Below, one piece after another: positions 24,046-30,904 of a stretch of 35,023 bases of DNA (the stretch's first letter is position 1; each line of letters opens with the position of its first letter). The notes beneath the pieces were generated by a model. The model was not told where the DNA came from, ran no database searches, and was given only the letters and a program-made list of their open reading frames with translations. The translations under genes were made by a program, and so were the position numbers. This DNA comes from Clostridia bacterium (GTDB taxonomy: Bacteria > Bacillota > Clostridia > Christensenellales > CAG-138): contig JAFWJN010000050.1 of NCBI GenBank assembly GCA_017514685.1, positions 73,836 through 108,858 on the forward strand, in the 5' to 3' direction.

Positions 24046-24696
24046 ATGAGGATGCAACTGTACTCGGTCTATGATCCCTTATTTATCAAATATGGCAAGA
24101 TTTTGAGCGGCTATGATACAGAAGAACTGCTATCTGTTCTTCGAAACGAAACACCGATTCCGGGAGACGGAAAAACGATCTATGTCGCCAGTGATCCCAA
24201 ACTCGAAGTGCTTTCCGTCGAGAAGGACTTCAGACTCCGTGCATATGGCGGAATGCCGATTCAGATTGGTTATTGCAACGGAACCAACACAAAGATGAAT
24301 TGCCTGGAGTATCATCGCGACAGCGAGCTGAATCTTGGGACAGAGGATTTTGTACTGCTTCTCGCAAAACGGGAGGAACTGGAAAACGGCCGCTTGAACA
24401 GTGAAAAAGTGGTTGGATTCGTTGTCCCGAAAGGGGTCCTGGTGGAAGTATATGCCACGACACTGCATTACGCTCCGTGCATGGCAAAGGCGGGCGTCGG
24501 CGTACAGGTCCTGGTTGTTCTTCCCAGAGGAACAAACGGAGAAAAACCGGAAATCCGGATTCAGAATGAGGAAGATGAAATGCTGAGGGCATGCAATAAA
24601 TGGTTGCTTGCCCATGCGGAATCCAAAGAAGCAGCATCCGGCGCAAAAGTGCTGATCGATGGAAAAAACATTGATATCAGCGATCTGATTAAGTAA
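24046..24696 (+). CDS. DUF4867 family cupin-like protein
   Basis: I assign this 216-residue protein to DUF4867 from its overall pattern (GYCNGTNTKMNCLEYHRDSELNLGTEDFVLLLA, then VVGFVVPKGVLVEVYATTLHYAPCMA). The H90-x3-E94 pair and the later E134 and H141 sit where a cupin barrel would hold a metal, so an isomerase- or lyase-like role on a small sugar acid or sugar is possible, but no reaction is established. The next gene, 30 nt downstream, is rpiB, which favours a carbohydrate role. Start: ATG 24046 lies only 4 nt after GGAGG; ATG 24052 in the same frame would have a 10-nt spacing and is an alternative. There is no signal peptide or membrane helix. Confidence 0.7.
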   Translation: MRMQLYSVYDPLFIKYGKILSGYDTEELLSVLRNETPIPGDGKTIYVASDPKLEVLSVEKDFRLRAYGGMPIQIGYCNGTNTKMNCLEYHRDSELNLGTEDFVLLLAKREELENGRLNSEKVVGFVVPKGVLVEVYATTLHYAPCMAKAGVGVQVLVVLPRGTNGEKPEIRIQNEEDEMLRACNKWLLAHAESKEAASGAKVLIDGKNIDISDLIK

Positions 24697-24726
24697 AGTC
24701 AGAAAACAGAAGGAGGGGTATCGAAC

Positions 24727-25182
24727 ATGAAAATCGGTATCGGAAACGATCATTCCGCTTTGGATCTGAAGAAGGTTGTGGTTGAGCACTTGCAAAGTGA
24801 AGGATACGAAGTAGTCGACTACGGAACATATACCAAGGAAAGCTGCAATTATCCGGAATTCGGTGAAAAAGTAGCGCGGGCAATCGTTGCAGGAGAAGTG
24901 GACTTGGGCGTGCTGATCTGCGGGACAGGAGTCGGGATTTCGTTGGCCGCAAACAAAGTGAAGGGAATCCGTGCAGCAGTCTGTTCGGAACCATATACGG
25001 CTCAAATGGTCCGCAGGCATAACAATGCACAAATCATCGCATTCGGTGCGCGCGTTGTCGGAGATGAGATGGCAAAAATGATTGTGGATTCTTTCCTGAA
25101 TGCGGAGTTTGAAGGCGGAGGACGTCATCAGAAACGCGTTGACATGATCATGGACATCGAACGGCGCGAACAATCTTGCTGA
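24727..25182 (+). CDS. rpiB: RpiB/LacA/LacB family sugar-phosphate isomerase
   Basis: The 151-residue product has the RpiB fold: KIGIGNDHSALDLKK at the N terminus (D8, H9), the catalytic Cys65 in CGTGVGISLAANK, and H98 in RRHNNAQIIAFGARVVG. Ribose-5-phosphate isomerase B interconverts ribose 5-phosphate and ribulose 5-phosphate; relatives act on allose 6-phosphate or galactose 6-phosphate, and these cannot be told apart by eye here. AAGGAGG lies before the ATG. The preceding DUF4867 gene suggests a specific sugar pathway instead of, or as well as, the pentose phosphate pathway. A bidirectional terminator follows at 25219. Confidence 0.93.
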   Translation: MKIGIGNDHSALDLKKVVVEHLQSEGYEVVDYGTYTKESCNYPEFGEKVARAIVAGEVDLGVLICGTGVGISLAANKVKGIRAAVCSEPYTAQMVRRHNNAQIIAFGARVVGDEMAKMIVDSFLNAEFEGGGRHQKRVDMIMDIERREQSC

Positions 25183-25218
25183 CTGATAAACAACAGAGCT
25201 AAAGTAAGCAGAATAATG

Positions 25219-25244
25219 AAAAGACCGGCTGGCGCCGGTCTTTA
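25219..25244. terminator. Bidirectional terminator between rpiB and the convergent small ORF
   Basis: AAAGACCGGC / GCCGGTCTTT gives a 10-bp stem with a TGGC loop. Short T tracts flank it on both strands (CTTTATT on plus, CTTTT on minus), so it can end both operons. Confidence 0.75.
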
Positions 25245-25261
25245 TTCAACTATATTGTCGT

Positions 25262-25360
25262 TCAGGCATACCCGATGACCGAGAACAGTGCGGCGATGAC
25301 GCCGAGGAGCATCATGACAGCCAGTATGATGCAGATGACACGAATTACTGTCTTACTCAT
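25262..25360 (-). CDS. Small single-helix membrane peptide (32 residues)
   Basis: An ATG at 25360 opens a frame of 32 codons that ends at TGA 25264-25262. The product starts MSKTVIRVICI, has a basic N terminus (K3, R7) and then an unbroken hydrophobic stretch of about 22 residues ending VIGYA, so it should be one membrane helix with the N terminus inside. It begins 5 nt after the stop of the SurA-like gene, suggesting coupled translation, and is closed by the terminator at 25219-25244. I do not recognise a family. The ribosome binding site is weak (GCAGAG), and coding status rests on position, hydrophobicity and the terminator that follows. Confidence 0.6.
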   Translation of the reverse strand: MSKTVIRVICIILAVMMLLGVIAALFSVIGYA

Positions 25361-25365
25361 AAGGC

Positions 25366-26577
25366 TTACTCTGCAGGATACGAATGGACCGCGTCCGTAA
25401 GATCCAGGTTGGTGAGCCAGGTTTCTGTGAGTTCTTCAAACTTGTGATCTTCAAAATCGGACTTGATGCTGTCGCGCAGGCCATAGTAATCGATATCTAC
25501 GACACCGGAGGCAGCTCCGTTTTCACAGATTGCGCCTTCAACACGCTTGACAACAAGGACGGTATAAGCAGGAGCATCTTCTGCCGCATCTGTATTGGAA
25601 ATGACAAAAGTTTTCATTTCACCGATTTCCATAGCGGCCGCGGCATCGTATGTTTCCTGAGAATCCAGAATATAGAACCAGTCATTAGGTCCGACCGCAT
25701 AAGGAGCGGGTAGGAAATCATGCTGGGACATCACACCGGATTCGGTAGCGATCGCATCGAAATCTCCGCTTTCGTTTACTTTCTCAACAAAAGCATTCGC
25801 TTCTTCCTCAGTATCCGCACTGAAGGAAAGGACATCAACATAGAAGAAACCTTCCGGCACATACAGATAAGGAGTGGAACTGTATCCAAGCATATAATAA
25901 TACATTTGCATGGCATAATTTCCATCAACATAGTTGTCACCGTAATTCTCGGATGTATGCTCGTGATAGAAAGCAAGCAGATCTTCATCGGTATACTCGG
26001 AAAGGCTGTCAGCGTAGTAGTCCTCAAGCTTCTTCAGAGAAAGAGAGGCTTTTTCCTGCGACTCGATGTATGCCTTATACTGCGACTTGTTCATGCCAAG
26101 CTGGCGGGTGAAATATTCGTTGATCTGTGTCTGAAGATTCGCATTGGAGAAGTTTCCGCTGGTGGAAAGCTGTTTACCGATAGTCTCTTCCAAGGTGGCA
26201 AGCTGATCGGAAGCAGTTTTTTTACAGGTAGCAATTTCTTCTGCGGTCAGGCCGATTCCAAGCTCTGTGGCTTTGGAAGCATAAATTTTCTGAAGCAGAA
26301 GATCCTTTGCAACATTTTCCTGCAGCTGCTTCAGTTCGTCGCCGGTATAAGTTGTATTGTAATACTGCTGATAATAATTGATGGAATTATCAAGGCCCAT
26401 GGCGAGTTCGCCCATTGTGATACTTTGACCACCACCGGTTGCAACGACTTTACTGCGGTCGAAAGCGTTCATGCCCCTGCCATCCTTACGGAGAAGCGAA
26501 GCGAAAACAGCAGCGGCGATGACAACGATTGCCACGGCAATAACGATTAAAAGTACTTTCAGATTCTTTTTCTTCAT
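25366..26577 (-). CDS. SurA/PrsA-like membrane-anchored foldase-type protein
   Basis: This 403-residue protein has an N-terminal membrane anchor (about residues 7-28, after KKKNLK) with no lipobox, so it is fixed to the outer face by a helix rather than a lipid. About residues 50-230 are the helical SurA/PrsA N-type chaperone region (VAKDLLLQKIYASKATELGIGLTAEEIA, then LSEYTDEDLLAFYHEH). Residues about 235-360 lie where a parvulin PPIase domain would be (VDVLSFSADTEEEANAFVEKVNESGDFDAIA, later WFYILDSQETYDAAAAMEIGEMKTFVI), but the match is loose and prolyl isomerase activity is doubtful. It probably helps exported proteins fold. A strong promoter and a palindrome precede it, and a small membrane peptide gene follows 5 nt after. 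Confidence 0.75.
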   Translation of the reverse strand: MKKKNLKVLLIVIAVAIVVIAAAVFASLLRKDGRGMNAFDRSKVVATGGGQSITMGELAMGLDNSINYYQQYYNTTYTGDELKQLQENVAKDLLLQKIYASKATELGIGLTAEEIATCKKTASDQLATLEETIGKQLSTSGNFSNANLQTQINEYFTRQLGMNKSQYKAYIESQEKASLSLKKLEDYYADSLSEYTDEDLLAFYHEHTSENYGDNYVDGNYAMQMYYYMLGYSSTPYLYVPEGFFYVDVLSFSADTEEEANAFVEKVNESGDFDAIATESGVMSQHDFLPAPYAVGPNDWFYILDSQETYDAAAAMEIGEMKTFVISNTDAAEDAPAYTVLVVKRVEGAICENGAASGVVDIDYYGLRDSIKSDFEDHKFEELTETWLTNLDLTDAVHSYPAE

Positions 26578-26600
26578 GATGTGAGTTAACTCCTTGGTAT

Positions 26601-26619
26601 TTCGGATGAATCATCCGAA
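26601..26619. promoter_or_regulatory. Perfect 19-bp palindrome in the leader of the SurA-like gene
   Basis: TTCGGATGA-A-TCATCCGAA is a perfect inverted repeat with 9-bp arms. It sits between the -10 (26634) and the start codon (26577), near or just after the transcription start. It could be an operator for a dimeric repressor or a small hairpin near the 5' end of the message. Confidence 0.6.
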
Positions 26620-26633
26620 AAGAAATCTTTTGA

Positions 26634-26662
26634 ATTGTACACTTTTTAGAGTGGTTTGTCAA
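26634..26662 (-). promoter_or_regulatory. Promoter of the SurA-like gene
   Basis: On the minus strand a perfect TTGACA (26662-26657) is spaced 17 nt from TACAAT (26639-26634). Transcription would start near 26627, leaving a leader of about 50 nt that includes the palindrome. Confidence 0.8.
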
Positions 26663-26679
26663 TTAAAACAGGAACCTTT

Positions 26680-27537
26680 TCACCTGCTGTTCAAGATTCT
26701 CAAATAGGCCGCCATTCCGCCGGTACGTCCTTTTTCACGCCGGTAGGAGAACAGCCGGTCATCTTCCATTGTGCATACGCCCATCAGTTCAATATGATCG
26801 GGACTAATTCCGCTCTCAACAAACTGGCAGACGGCTACCTGCCACAGGTCGATGGTGGCTTTTCCGACCCTGTTGATTCCACGGAGAGGACAGGATGGGA
26901 AGTCCTGCTCGAATGCTTCTGCAACATCATCACCGACTTCAAAGCAACGAGGACAGATTGACGGACCGACACCGCAAAGAATGTCTTCCGGACGGCTGCC
27001 ATAACAGGAGAAAAGCATCCGGATGACTTCAGATCCGATACGGGCTTTTGCTCCGCGCCAGCCTGCATGGCAGAGCCCGATTGCATTTTTCACTGGATCG
27101 AAGAAGAAAAACGCCATGCAGTCAGCATGCCCTGTGATCAACGTAACAGAGGGATCGTCTGTTACAAGTCCGTCGCAGGGAGGAAGAGGATCATATAGAT
27201 ATCCCTTTCCGCAATCATCGTGATCAACACGCAGAATTGTGGTACCGTGCTCGTAGGAATCCATAATCATACTGTCCCAGGGGATTCCCGCAGATGAAGA
27301 AAACCGCCGGTAGTTTTCCATGACGTGCTCCCTTTGCTCCGGCCGTGTGAAACTGAGATTTAAGGAAGAAAAGACCCCTGTTGAAACTCCGCCCGTACGT
27401 GCAGAAAAGCCATGATCAATAGAGACGCACGCATCAAAGGTCGGTAAACGGTAAACACCGATACCGCCCCCCAGTTCTCTGTAAATATATCCGCGGGATA
27501 CGGAACGATACAAGTTAAGGAAGGTTTCCTTGTTCAT
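26680..27537 (-). CDS. pgeF: PgeF/YfiH family protein (laccase domain, purine nucleoside phosphorylase type)
   Basis: The 285-residue protein belongs to the DUF152/YfiH family, also called PgeF. It has the three metal-site residues H97 (SYEHGTTI), C140 (GHADC) and H157 (CHAGWRG), followed by GVGPSICPRCFEVGDDV. Members have been reported as purine nucleoside phosphorylase/adenosine deaminase enzymes and, in E. coli, as an enzyme correcting mis-incorporated L-Ser in peptidoglycan precursors; which role applies cannot be seen here. It lies 5 nt after nrdR and is co-transcribed with it. A weak hairpin (CAGG/CCTG then TTTT) after the stop may end the transcript before the next promoter. Confidence 0.9.
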   Translation of the reverse strand: MNKETFLNLYRSVSRGYIYRELGGGIGVYRLPTFDACVSIDHGFSARTGGVSTGVFSSLNLSFTRPEQREHVMENYRRFSSSAGIPWDSMIMDSYEHGTTILRVDHDDCGKGYLYDPLPPCDGLVTDDPSVTLITGHADCMAFFFFDPVKNAIGLCHAGWRGAKARIGSEVIRMLFSCYGSRPEDILCGVGPSICPRCFEVGDDVAEAFEQDFPSCPLRGINRVGKATIDLWQVAVCQFVESGISPDHIELMGVCTMEDDRLFSYRREKGRTGGMAAYLRILNSR

Positions 27538-27542
27538 TCTTT

Positions 27543-27998
27543 TTATTGCTCGTTCAAAAGCCGCTGGAGTTCTTCCATAAAGGTCTGAGTATCTTTAAAT
27601 TCCCGATAAACAGAAGCAAATCTTACATATGCGACCTCGTCAACACTGCGCAGGTTTTTCATGACAATTTCGCCGACCATGCTTGTCGGTATTTCAGACT
27701 CGTTGGATTGATAGACTTCACGGCAGATTTCATCCAGAAGCTGATTCTGCTCATCTGCAGAAATCGGACGTTTTTCACAAGCTTTCCGGATACCGGCGGC
27801 AACTTTTTCCCGGTCGAAGGGCTCGCGGCGTCCATCACGTTTCACGACCATAATCGGGTTTTCTTCAATTCGTTCAAATGTTGTGAAACGGTGTCCGCAG
27901 GCATTGCACTCGCGGCGGCGCCGGATCGAAAGACCGTCATCGCTCGGACGAGAATCGACTACACGGCTGTCAATGCTTCCACAATAGCGGCATTTCAT
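27543..27998 (-). CDS. nrdR: Transcriptional repressor NrdR
   Basis: NrdR (151 residues from ATG 27998) is the nucleotide-sensing repressor of ribonucleotide reductase genes. It opens with the zinc ribbon MKCRYCGSIDSRVVDSR...RRRECNACGHRFTTFERIE, with four Cys in CxxC pairs, and continues as an ATP-cone domain (VVKRDGRREPFDREKVAAGIRKACEKRPI) that reads ATP/dATP, ending in VDEVAYVRFASVYREFKD. The start is set at 27998 because AGGAGG lies 7 nt upstream and the zinc ribbon begins right after; an in-frame codon at 28022 would place the ribosome binding site inside the gene. No nrd target gene is in the window. Confidence 0.97.
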   Translation of the reverse strand: MKCRYCGSIDSRVVDSRPSDDGLSIRRRRECNACGHRFTTFERIEENPIMVVKRDGRREPFDREKVAAGIRKACEKRPISADEQNQLLDEICREVYQSNESEIPTSMVGEIVMKNLRSVDEVAYVRFASVYREFKDTQTFMEELQRLLNEQ

Positions 27999-28054
27999 GG
28001 GGGTTCCTCCTATCTGCTGCACCGAACCAATCGGCGCATAAATCTGTAAATATT

Positions 28055-28060
28055 ATTATA
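28055..28060 (-). promoter_or_regulatory. Extended -10 promoter of nrdR-pgeF
   Basis: TGATATAAT on the minus strand gives a perfect -10 (28060-28055) with an extended TG. No -35 hexamer is found at the normal distance; a TTGAAA lies too close (12 nt). It is about 57 nt before the nrdR start. Confidence 0.5.
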
Positions 28061-28134
28061 TCATGAGCGTTTTTTCAATTCCATATAAACTGATAGTTCT
28101 TTAAAGAAATTTCATTGTTTTCAGATTCCGGAAG

Positions 28135-28168
28135 AAAAAAACGTCCTCTGTCATGAAGACAGAGGACG
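28135..28168 (-). terminator. Terminator of pckA
   Basis: CGTCCTCTGTC / GACAGAGGACG is a perfect 11-bp stem with a 5-nt loop, followed on the minus strand by seven T residues. It begins 49 nt after the pckA stop. Confidence 0.93.
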
Positions 28169-28216
28169 ATAACAGAATCGTGTTTGATGTGCCGCAACTG
28201 TTATACGGCATAGAAA

Positions 28217-29830
28217 TTAAAGCTGCGGACCCGCGGGGACAAGCGCCTTGCCGGCTTCATTGCCTTCATATTTCTTGAAGTTTTTAATGAACCGTCCTGC
28301 AAGGTCAATAGCCTTCTCTTCCCAGACGGAAGAATCAGCATAGGTGTCGCGAGGATCAAGGATCTTCGAATCAACGCCGGGCAGTTCGGTCGGAACTTCC
28401 AGATTGAAATGCGGAATCACTTTGGTCGGCGCGTTCAGGATATCACCATTCAGAATCGCATCGATGATGCCGCGGGTATCTTTGATGGAGATGCGCTTGC
28501 CTGTACCATTCCATCCGGTATTGACGAGGTAGGCTTTAGCACCGCATTTTTCCATCTTCTTGACCAGTTCTTCAGCGTATTTCGTCGGATGGAGTTCCAG
28601 GAACGCCTGACCGAAGCATGCCGAGAAGGTCGGAGTGGGTTCCGTAATGCCACGTTCTGTTCCGGCCAGTTTGGCTGTGAAACCGGACAGGAAGTAGTAT
28701 TTTGTCTGATCGGGAGTCAGAATGGAAACCGGGGGCAACACACCGAACGCGTCAGCGGAGAGGAAGATGACATTCTTCGCATCCGGGCCGGAAGAAATCG
28801 GACGGACTTTCTTGACGATGTTCTCGATGTGCTCGATCGGATAAGAAACACGCGTGTTTTCGGTAACGCTCTTATCTGCAAAATCGATCTTTCCATTTTC
28901 ATCCAGAGTTACATTTTCCAAAAGCGCGTCACGGCGGATCGCATTGTAAATGTCAGGCTCGGAATCCTTATCCAGATTAATGACTTTTGCATAGCAGCCA
29001 CCTTCAAAGTTGAAGACGCCATTGTCATCCCAGCCATGTTCGTCATCGCCGATGAGCAAACGTTTCGGATCGGTGGAAAGGGTGGTTTTGCCGGTGCCGG
29101 AAAGACCGAAGAAGATCGCGGTGTTCTCGCCGTTCATATCGGTATTTGCAGAGCAGTGCATCGAGGCGATTCCCTGAAGAGGCAGATAGTAGTTCATCAT
29201 GGAGAACATGCCCTTCTTCATCTCACCGCCGTACCAGGTGTTCAGAATGACCTGCTCGCGGCTGGTAATGTTGAACATAACTGCGGTTTCAGAATTCAGA
29301 CCGAGCTCTTTGTAGTTGTCAACCTTGGCAAGGGAAGCGGTATAGACGACAAAGTTCGGTTCAAAGGTTTCGATCTCTTCATCTGTCGGCTTGATAAACA
29401 TATTGCGAACGAAGTGGGCCTGCCAGGCAACTTCCATGATGAAACGGACAGCCATGCGGGTATCTTTGTTTGCTCCGCAGTATGCATCGACAACATACAG
29501 TTTTTTATTGGAAAGCTCTTTGAGAGCAATCTTTTTGACTTCTTTCCAGGTTTCTTCGGATGCGGGATGGTTGTCATTCTTATATTCGTCAGTGGTCCAC
29601 CAGACAGTGTTTTTGGAGTTTTCGTCAACTACCAGGAATTTGTCTTTCGGCGAGCGTCCGGTATAGATACCTGTCATGACGTTCACGGCATCCAGTTCAG
29701 AAAGCTGACCTTTCTCATAGCCGGTCAGAGACGGATCCATTTCGTCTTTGAACAGAAGTTCATAGGACGGATTGTAGATGATTTCTTTGGTGCCGGTAAT
29801 TCCATACTTTGTTAAATCCGGAGTTTTCAT
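28217..29830 (-). CDS. pckA: Phosphoenolpyruvate carboxykinase (ATP)
   Basis: PckA (537 residues, full length) interconverts oxaloacetate and PEP with ATP/ADP. It shows the substrate-binding TGRSPKDKF near residue 56, the metal-binding [21 protein letters not shown] region, the kinase P-loop [11 protein letters not shown] and the second metal site LIGDDEHGW, with the adenine-binding region [13 protein letters not shown] toward the C terminus. These match the ATP-type enzyme and not the GTP type. In anaerobes it can run toward oxaloacetate, for succinate or propionate formation, or toward PEP for gluconeogenesis. The gene is alone between its own promoter and terminator. A cre-like site just upstream of the -35 suggests carbon catabolite control. 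Confidence 0.98.
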   Translation of the reverse strand: MKTPDLTKYGITGTKEIIYNPSYELLFKDEMDPSLTGYEKGQLSELDAVNVMTGIYTGRSPKDKFLVVDENSKNTVWWTTDEYKNDNHPASEETWKEVKKIALKELSNKKLYVVDAYCGANKDTRMAVRFIMEVAWQAHFVRNMFIKPTDEEIETFEPNFVVYTASLAKVDNYKELGLNSETAVMFNITSREQVILNTWYGGEMKKGMFSMMNYYLPLQGIASMHCSANTDMNGENTAIFFGLSGTGKTTLSTDPKRLLIGDDEHGWDDNGVFNFEGGCYAKVINLDKDSEPDIYNAIRRDALLENVTLDENGKIDFADKSVTENTRVSYPIEHIENIVKKVRPISSGPDAKNVIFLSADAFGVLPPVSILTPDQTKYYFLSGFTAKLAGTERGITEPTPTFSACFGQAFLELHPTKYAEELVKKMEKCGAKAYLVNTGWNGTGKRISIKDTRGIIDAILNGDILNAPTKVIPHFNLEVPTELPGVDSKILDPRDTYADSSVWEEKAIDLAGRFIKNFKKYEGNEAGKALVPAGPQL

Positions 29831-29904
29831 AGCAATAATCCTTTCTTTTCCGATTTAAGTTTCCATAAGCGACATCATGTGAAATGTCAACTTTTACCAC
29901 CTAC

Positions 29905-29934
29905 AATATAACACGCGGAGACAAGCGATGTCAA
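29905..29934 (-). promoter_or_regulatory. Promoter of pckA
   Basis: On the minus strand TTGACA (29934-29929), an 18-nt spacer and TATATT (29910-29905) with an extended TG (TGTTATATT) lie about 75 nt before the pckA ATG. A second TTGACA at 29890-29885 lacks a convincing -10. Confidence 0.75.
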
Positions 29935-29938
29935 TTGA

Positions 29939-29954
29939 ACGCAAACGCTTGCAC
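29939..29954. promoter_or_regulatory. Cre-like / LacI-family operator upstream of pckA
   Basis: ACGCAAACGCTTGCAC is a near-perfect palindrome around a central CG, the mark of LacI-family regulators. Read on the minus strand, TGCAAGCGTTTGCG fits the CcpA cre consensus at all but two positions. It ends 5 bp upstream of the pckA -35. Which regulator binds is inference. Confidence 0.6.
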
Positions 29955-30030
29955 TTAAATTTTATCAGAGGTTAGAACACCGTTGGAGTAATATATTAGA
30001 TAGGAATAAGCTGCTTTTTTCGCAAGAAAG

Positions 30031-30059
30031 TTGACATCAAGAAAGAGGATTGTTATATT
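30031..30059 (+). promoter_or_regulatory. Promoter of the phosphoribosyltransferase-like gene
   Basis: A perfect TTGACA (30031-30036), 17 nt, then TATATT (30054-30059) with an extended TG. Transcription would start near 30066, which rules out a translation start there and supports the ATG at 30096. It is divergent from the pckA promoter, about 100 bp away. Confidence 0.8.
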
Positions 30060-30095
30060 ATTTACATGAAATTCACATGCAAGGAGATAGGAGCT

Positions 30096-30737
30096 ATGTC
30101 GGTTCAGATTTTTCAATACCCGACCCGGAGAGGAACACTTCCGCTGCGGGTAGCAAGAGGACACTTTGCAACCAGTCACAGTCATATAAATTATTATATC
30201 GATCTGACGCTGACAAAGCATAATCTCTCGGAAGCGAGAGAAGCGGCGATTCAGCTTGCGTCCAAATTCAAATCGTCGATGGTGATCGATACGATTCTCT
30301 GCCTGGACGGAATGGAAGTAATCGGAGCATGTATGGCGAGTGAACTGACAAAGGTCGGTTTTAACAGTGTGAATCAAAACAGATCCATTTATGTTGTTAC
30401 GCCTGAGCACACGACAGGAAGCCAGCTGCTCTTCCGTGATAATGTTTCCCCAATGATCAGAGGAAAAAGAATTCTGATTTTAGCAGCATCTGTGACAACC
30501 GGATACACTGCGCAGGCGGCGTTTGAGGCGATTCAATACTATGGAGGGCAAGCGGTTGGAATCTGCGCGATCTTCAGTATGCTGTCGTCCTGCTTCGGAT
30601 ATCCGGTAAACTCCATTTTCCATACAGAAGACATGATGCCGGATTATATCAGTACACAGTCTTATGAGTGCCCGCTCTGCAAAGAGGGCGTTAAACTTGA
30701 CGCGATGGTAAATACATACGGTATGTCTGAATTCTAA
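30096..30737 (+). CDS. Phosphoribosyltransferase-like protein with altered PRPP motif
   Basis: The 213-residue product has the layout of a type I phosphoribosyltransferase of the orotate type: an N-terminal helical part (NLSEAREAAIQLASKFKSSMVIDTILCLDGMEVIGACMASEL) and, at 124-140, the segment KRILILAASVTTGYTAQ in the place of the PRPP-binding loop. In active enzymes that loop carries two adjacent acidic residues before the TTG (DDV-TTG); here they are Ala-Ala-Ser, so normal PRPP chemistry is doubtful. A CPLC pair at 192-195 near the C terminus resembles a metal knuckle or a conserved tail. The ATG at 30096 follows AAGGAG by 11 nt. It is a single gene with its own promoter and terminator, so context gives little help. 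It may be a regulatory or nucleotide-binding relative. Confidence 0.75.
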   Translation: MSVQIFQYPTRRGTLPLRVARGHFATSHSHINYYIDLTLTKHNLSEAREAAIQLASKFKSSMVIDTILCLDGMEVIGACMASELTKVGFNSVNQNRSIYVVTPEHTTGSQLLFRDNVSPMIRGKRILILAASVTTGYTAQAAFEAIQYYGGQAVGICAIFSMLSSCFGYPVNSIFHTEDMMPDYISTQSYECPLCKEGVKLDAMVNTYGMSEF

Positions 30738-30751
30738 AGAATGCTCAAGTG

Positions 30752-30774
30752 ACCCCGCCTTCCGGCGGGGTTTT
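30752..30774 (+). terminator. Terminator of the phosphoribosyltransferase-like gene
   Basis: ACCCCGCC / GGCGGGGT with loop TTCC and a short TTTT tail, 14 nt after the stop codon. Confidence 0.85.
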
Positions 30775-30837
30775 GCTGTATTATCATCGAAAAAACGTAA
30801 AAAAAGCGAAAAAGCCGAGTGTTTTAGGGGGATTTGC

Positions 30838-30866
30838 TTGCAAGGAAAAAAAGCGCGGTGTATAAT
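30838..30866 (+). promoter_or_regulatory. Promoter of typA
   Basis: TTGCAA (30838-30843), 17 nt, then a perfect TATAAT (30861-30866), 38 nt before the typA ATG. Confidence 0.75.
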
Positions 30867-30904
30867 ATGGAGACTCAATTTACGGGTAAAGAGGCAAAAT
30901 AGTA

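Noticed and set aside
24130-25173. Open frame of 347 codons on the minus strand
   Set aside because: It is antisense to both DUF4867 and rpiB, crosses their intergenic gap, and has Cys/Phe/His-rich composition typical of shadow frames.
28409-29815. Open frame of 468 codons on the plus strand
   Set aside because: It is antisense to pckA, whose motifs are complete; the frame is a by-product of codon bias in the real gene.
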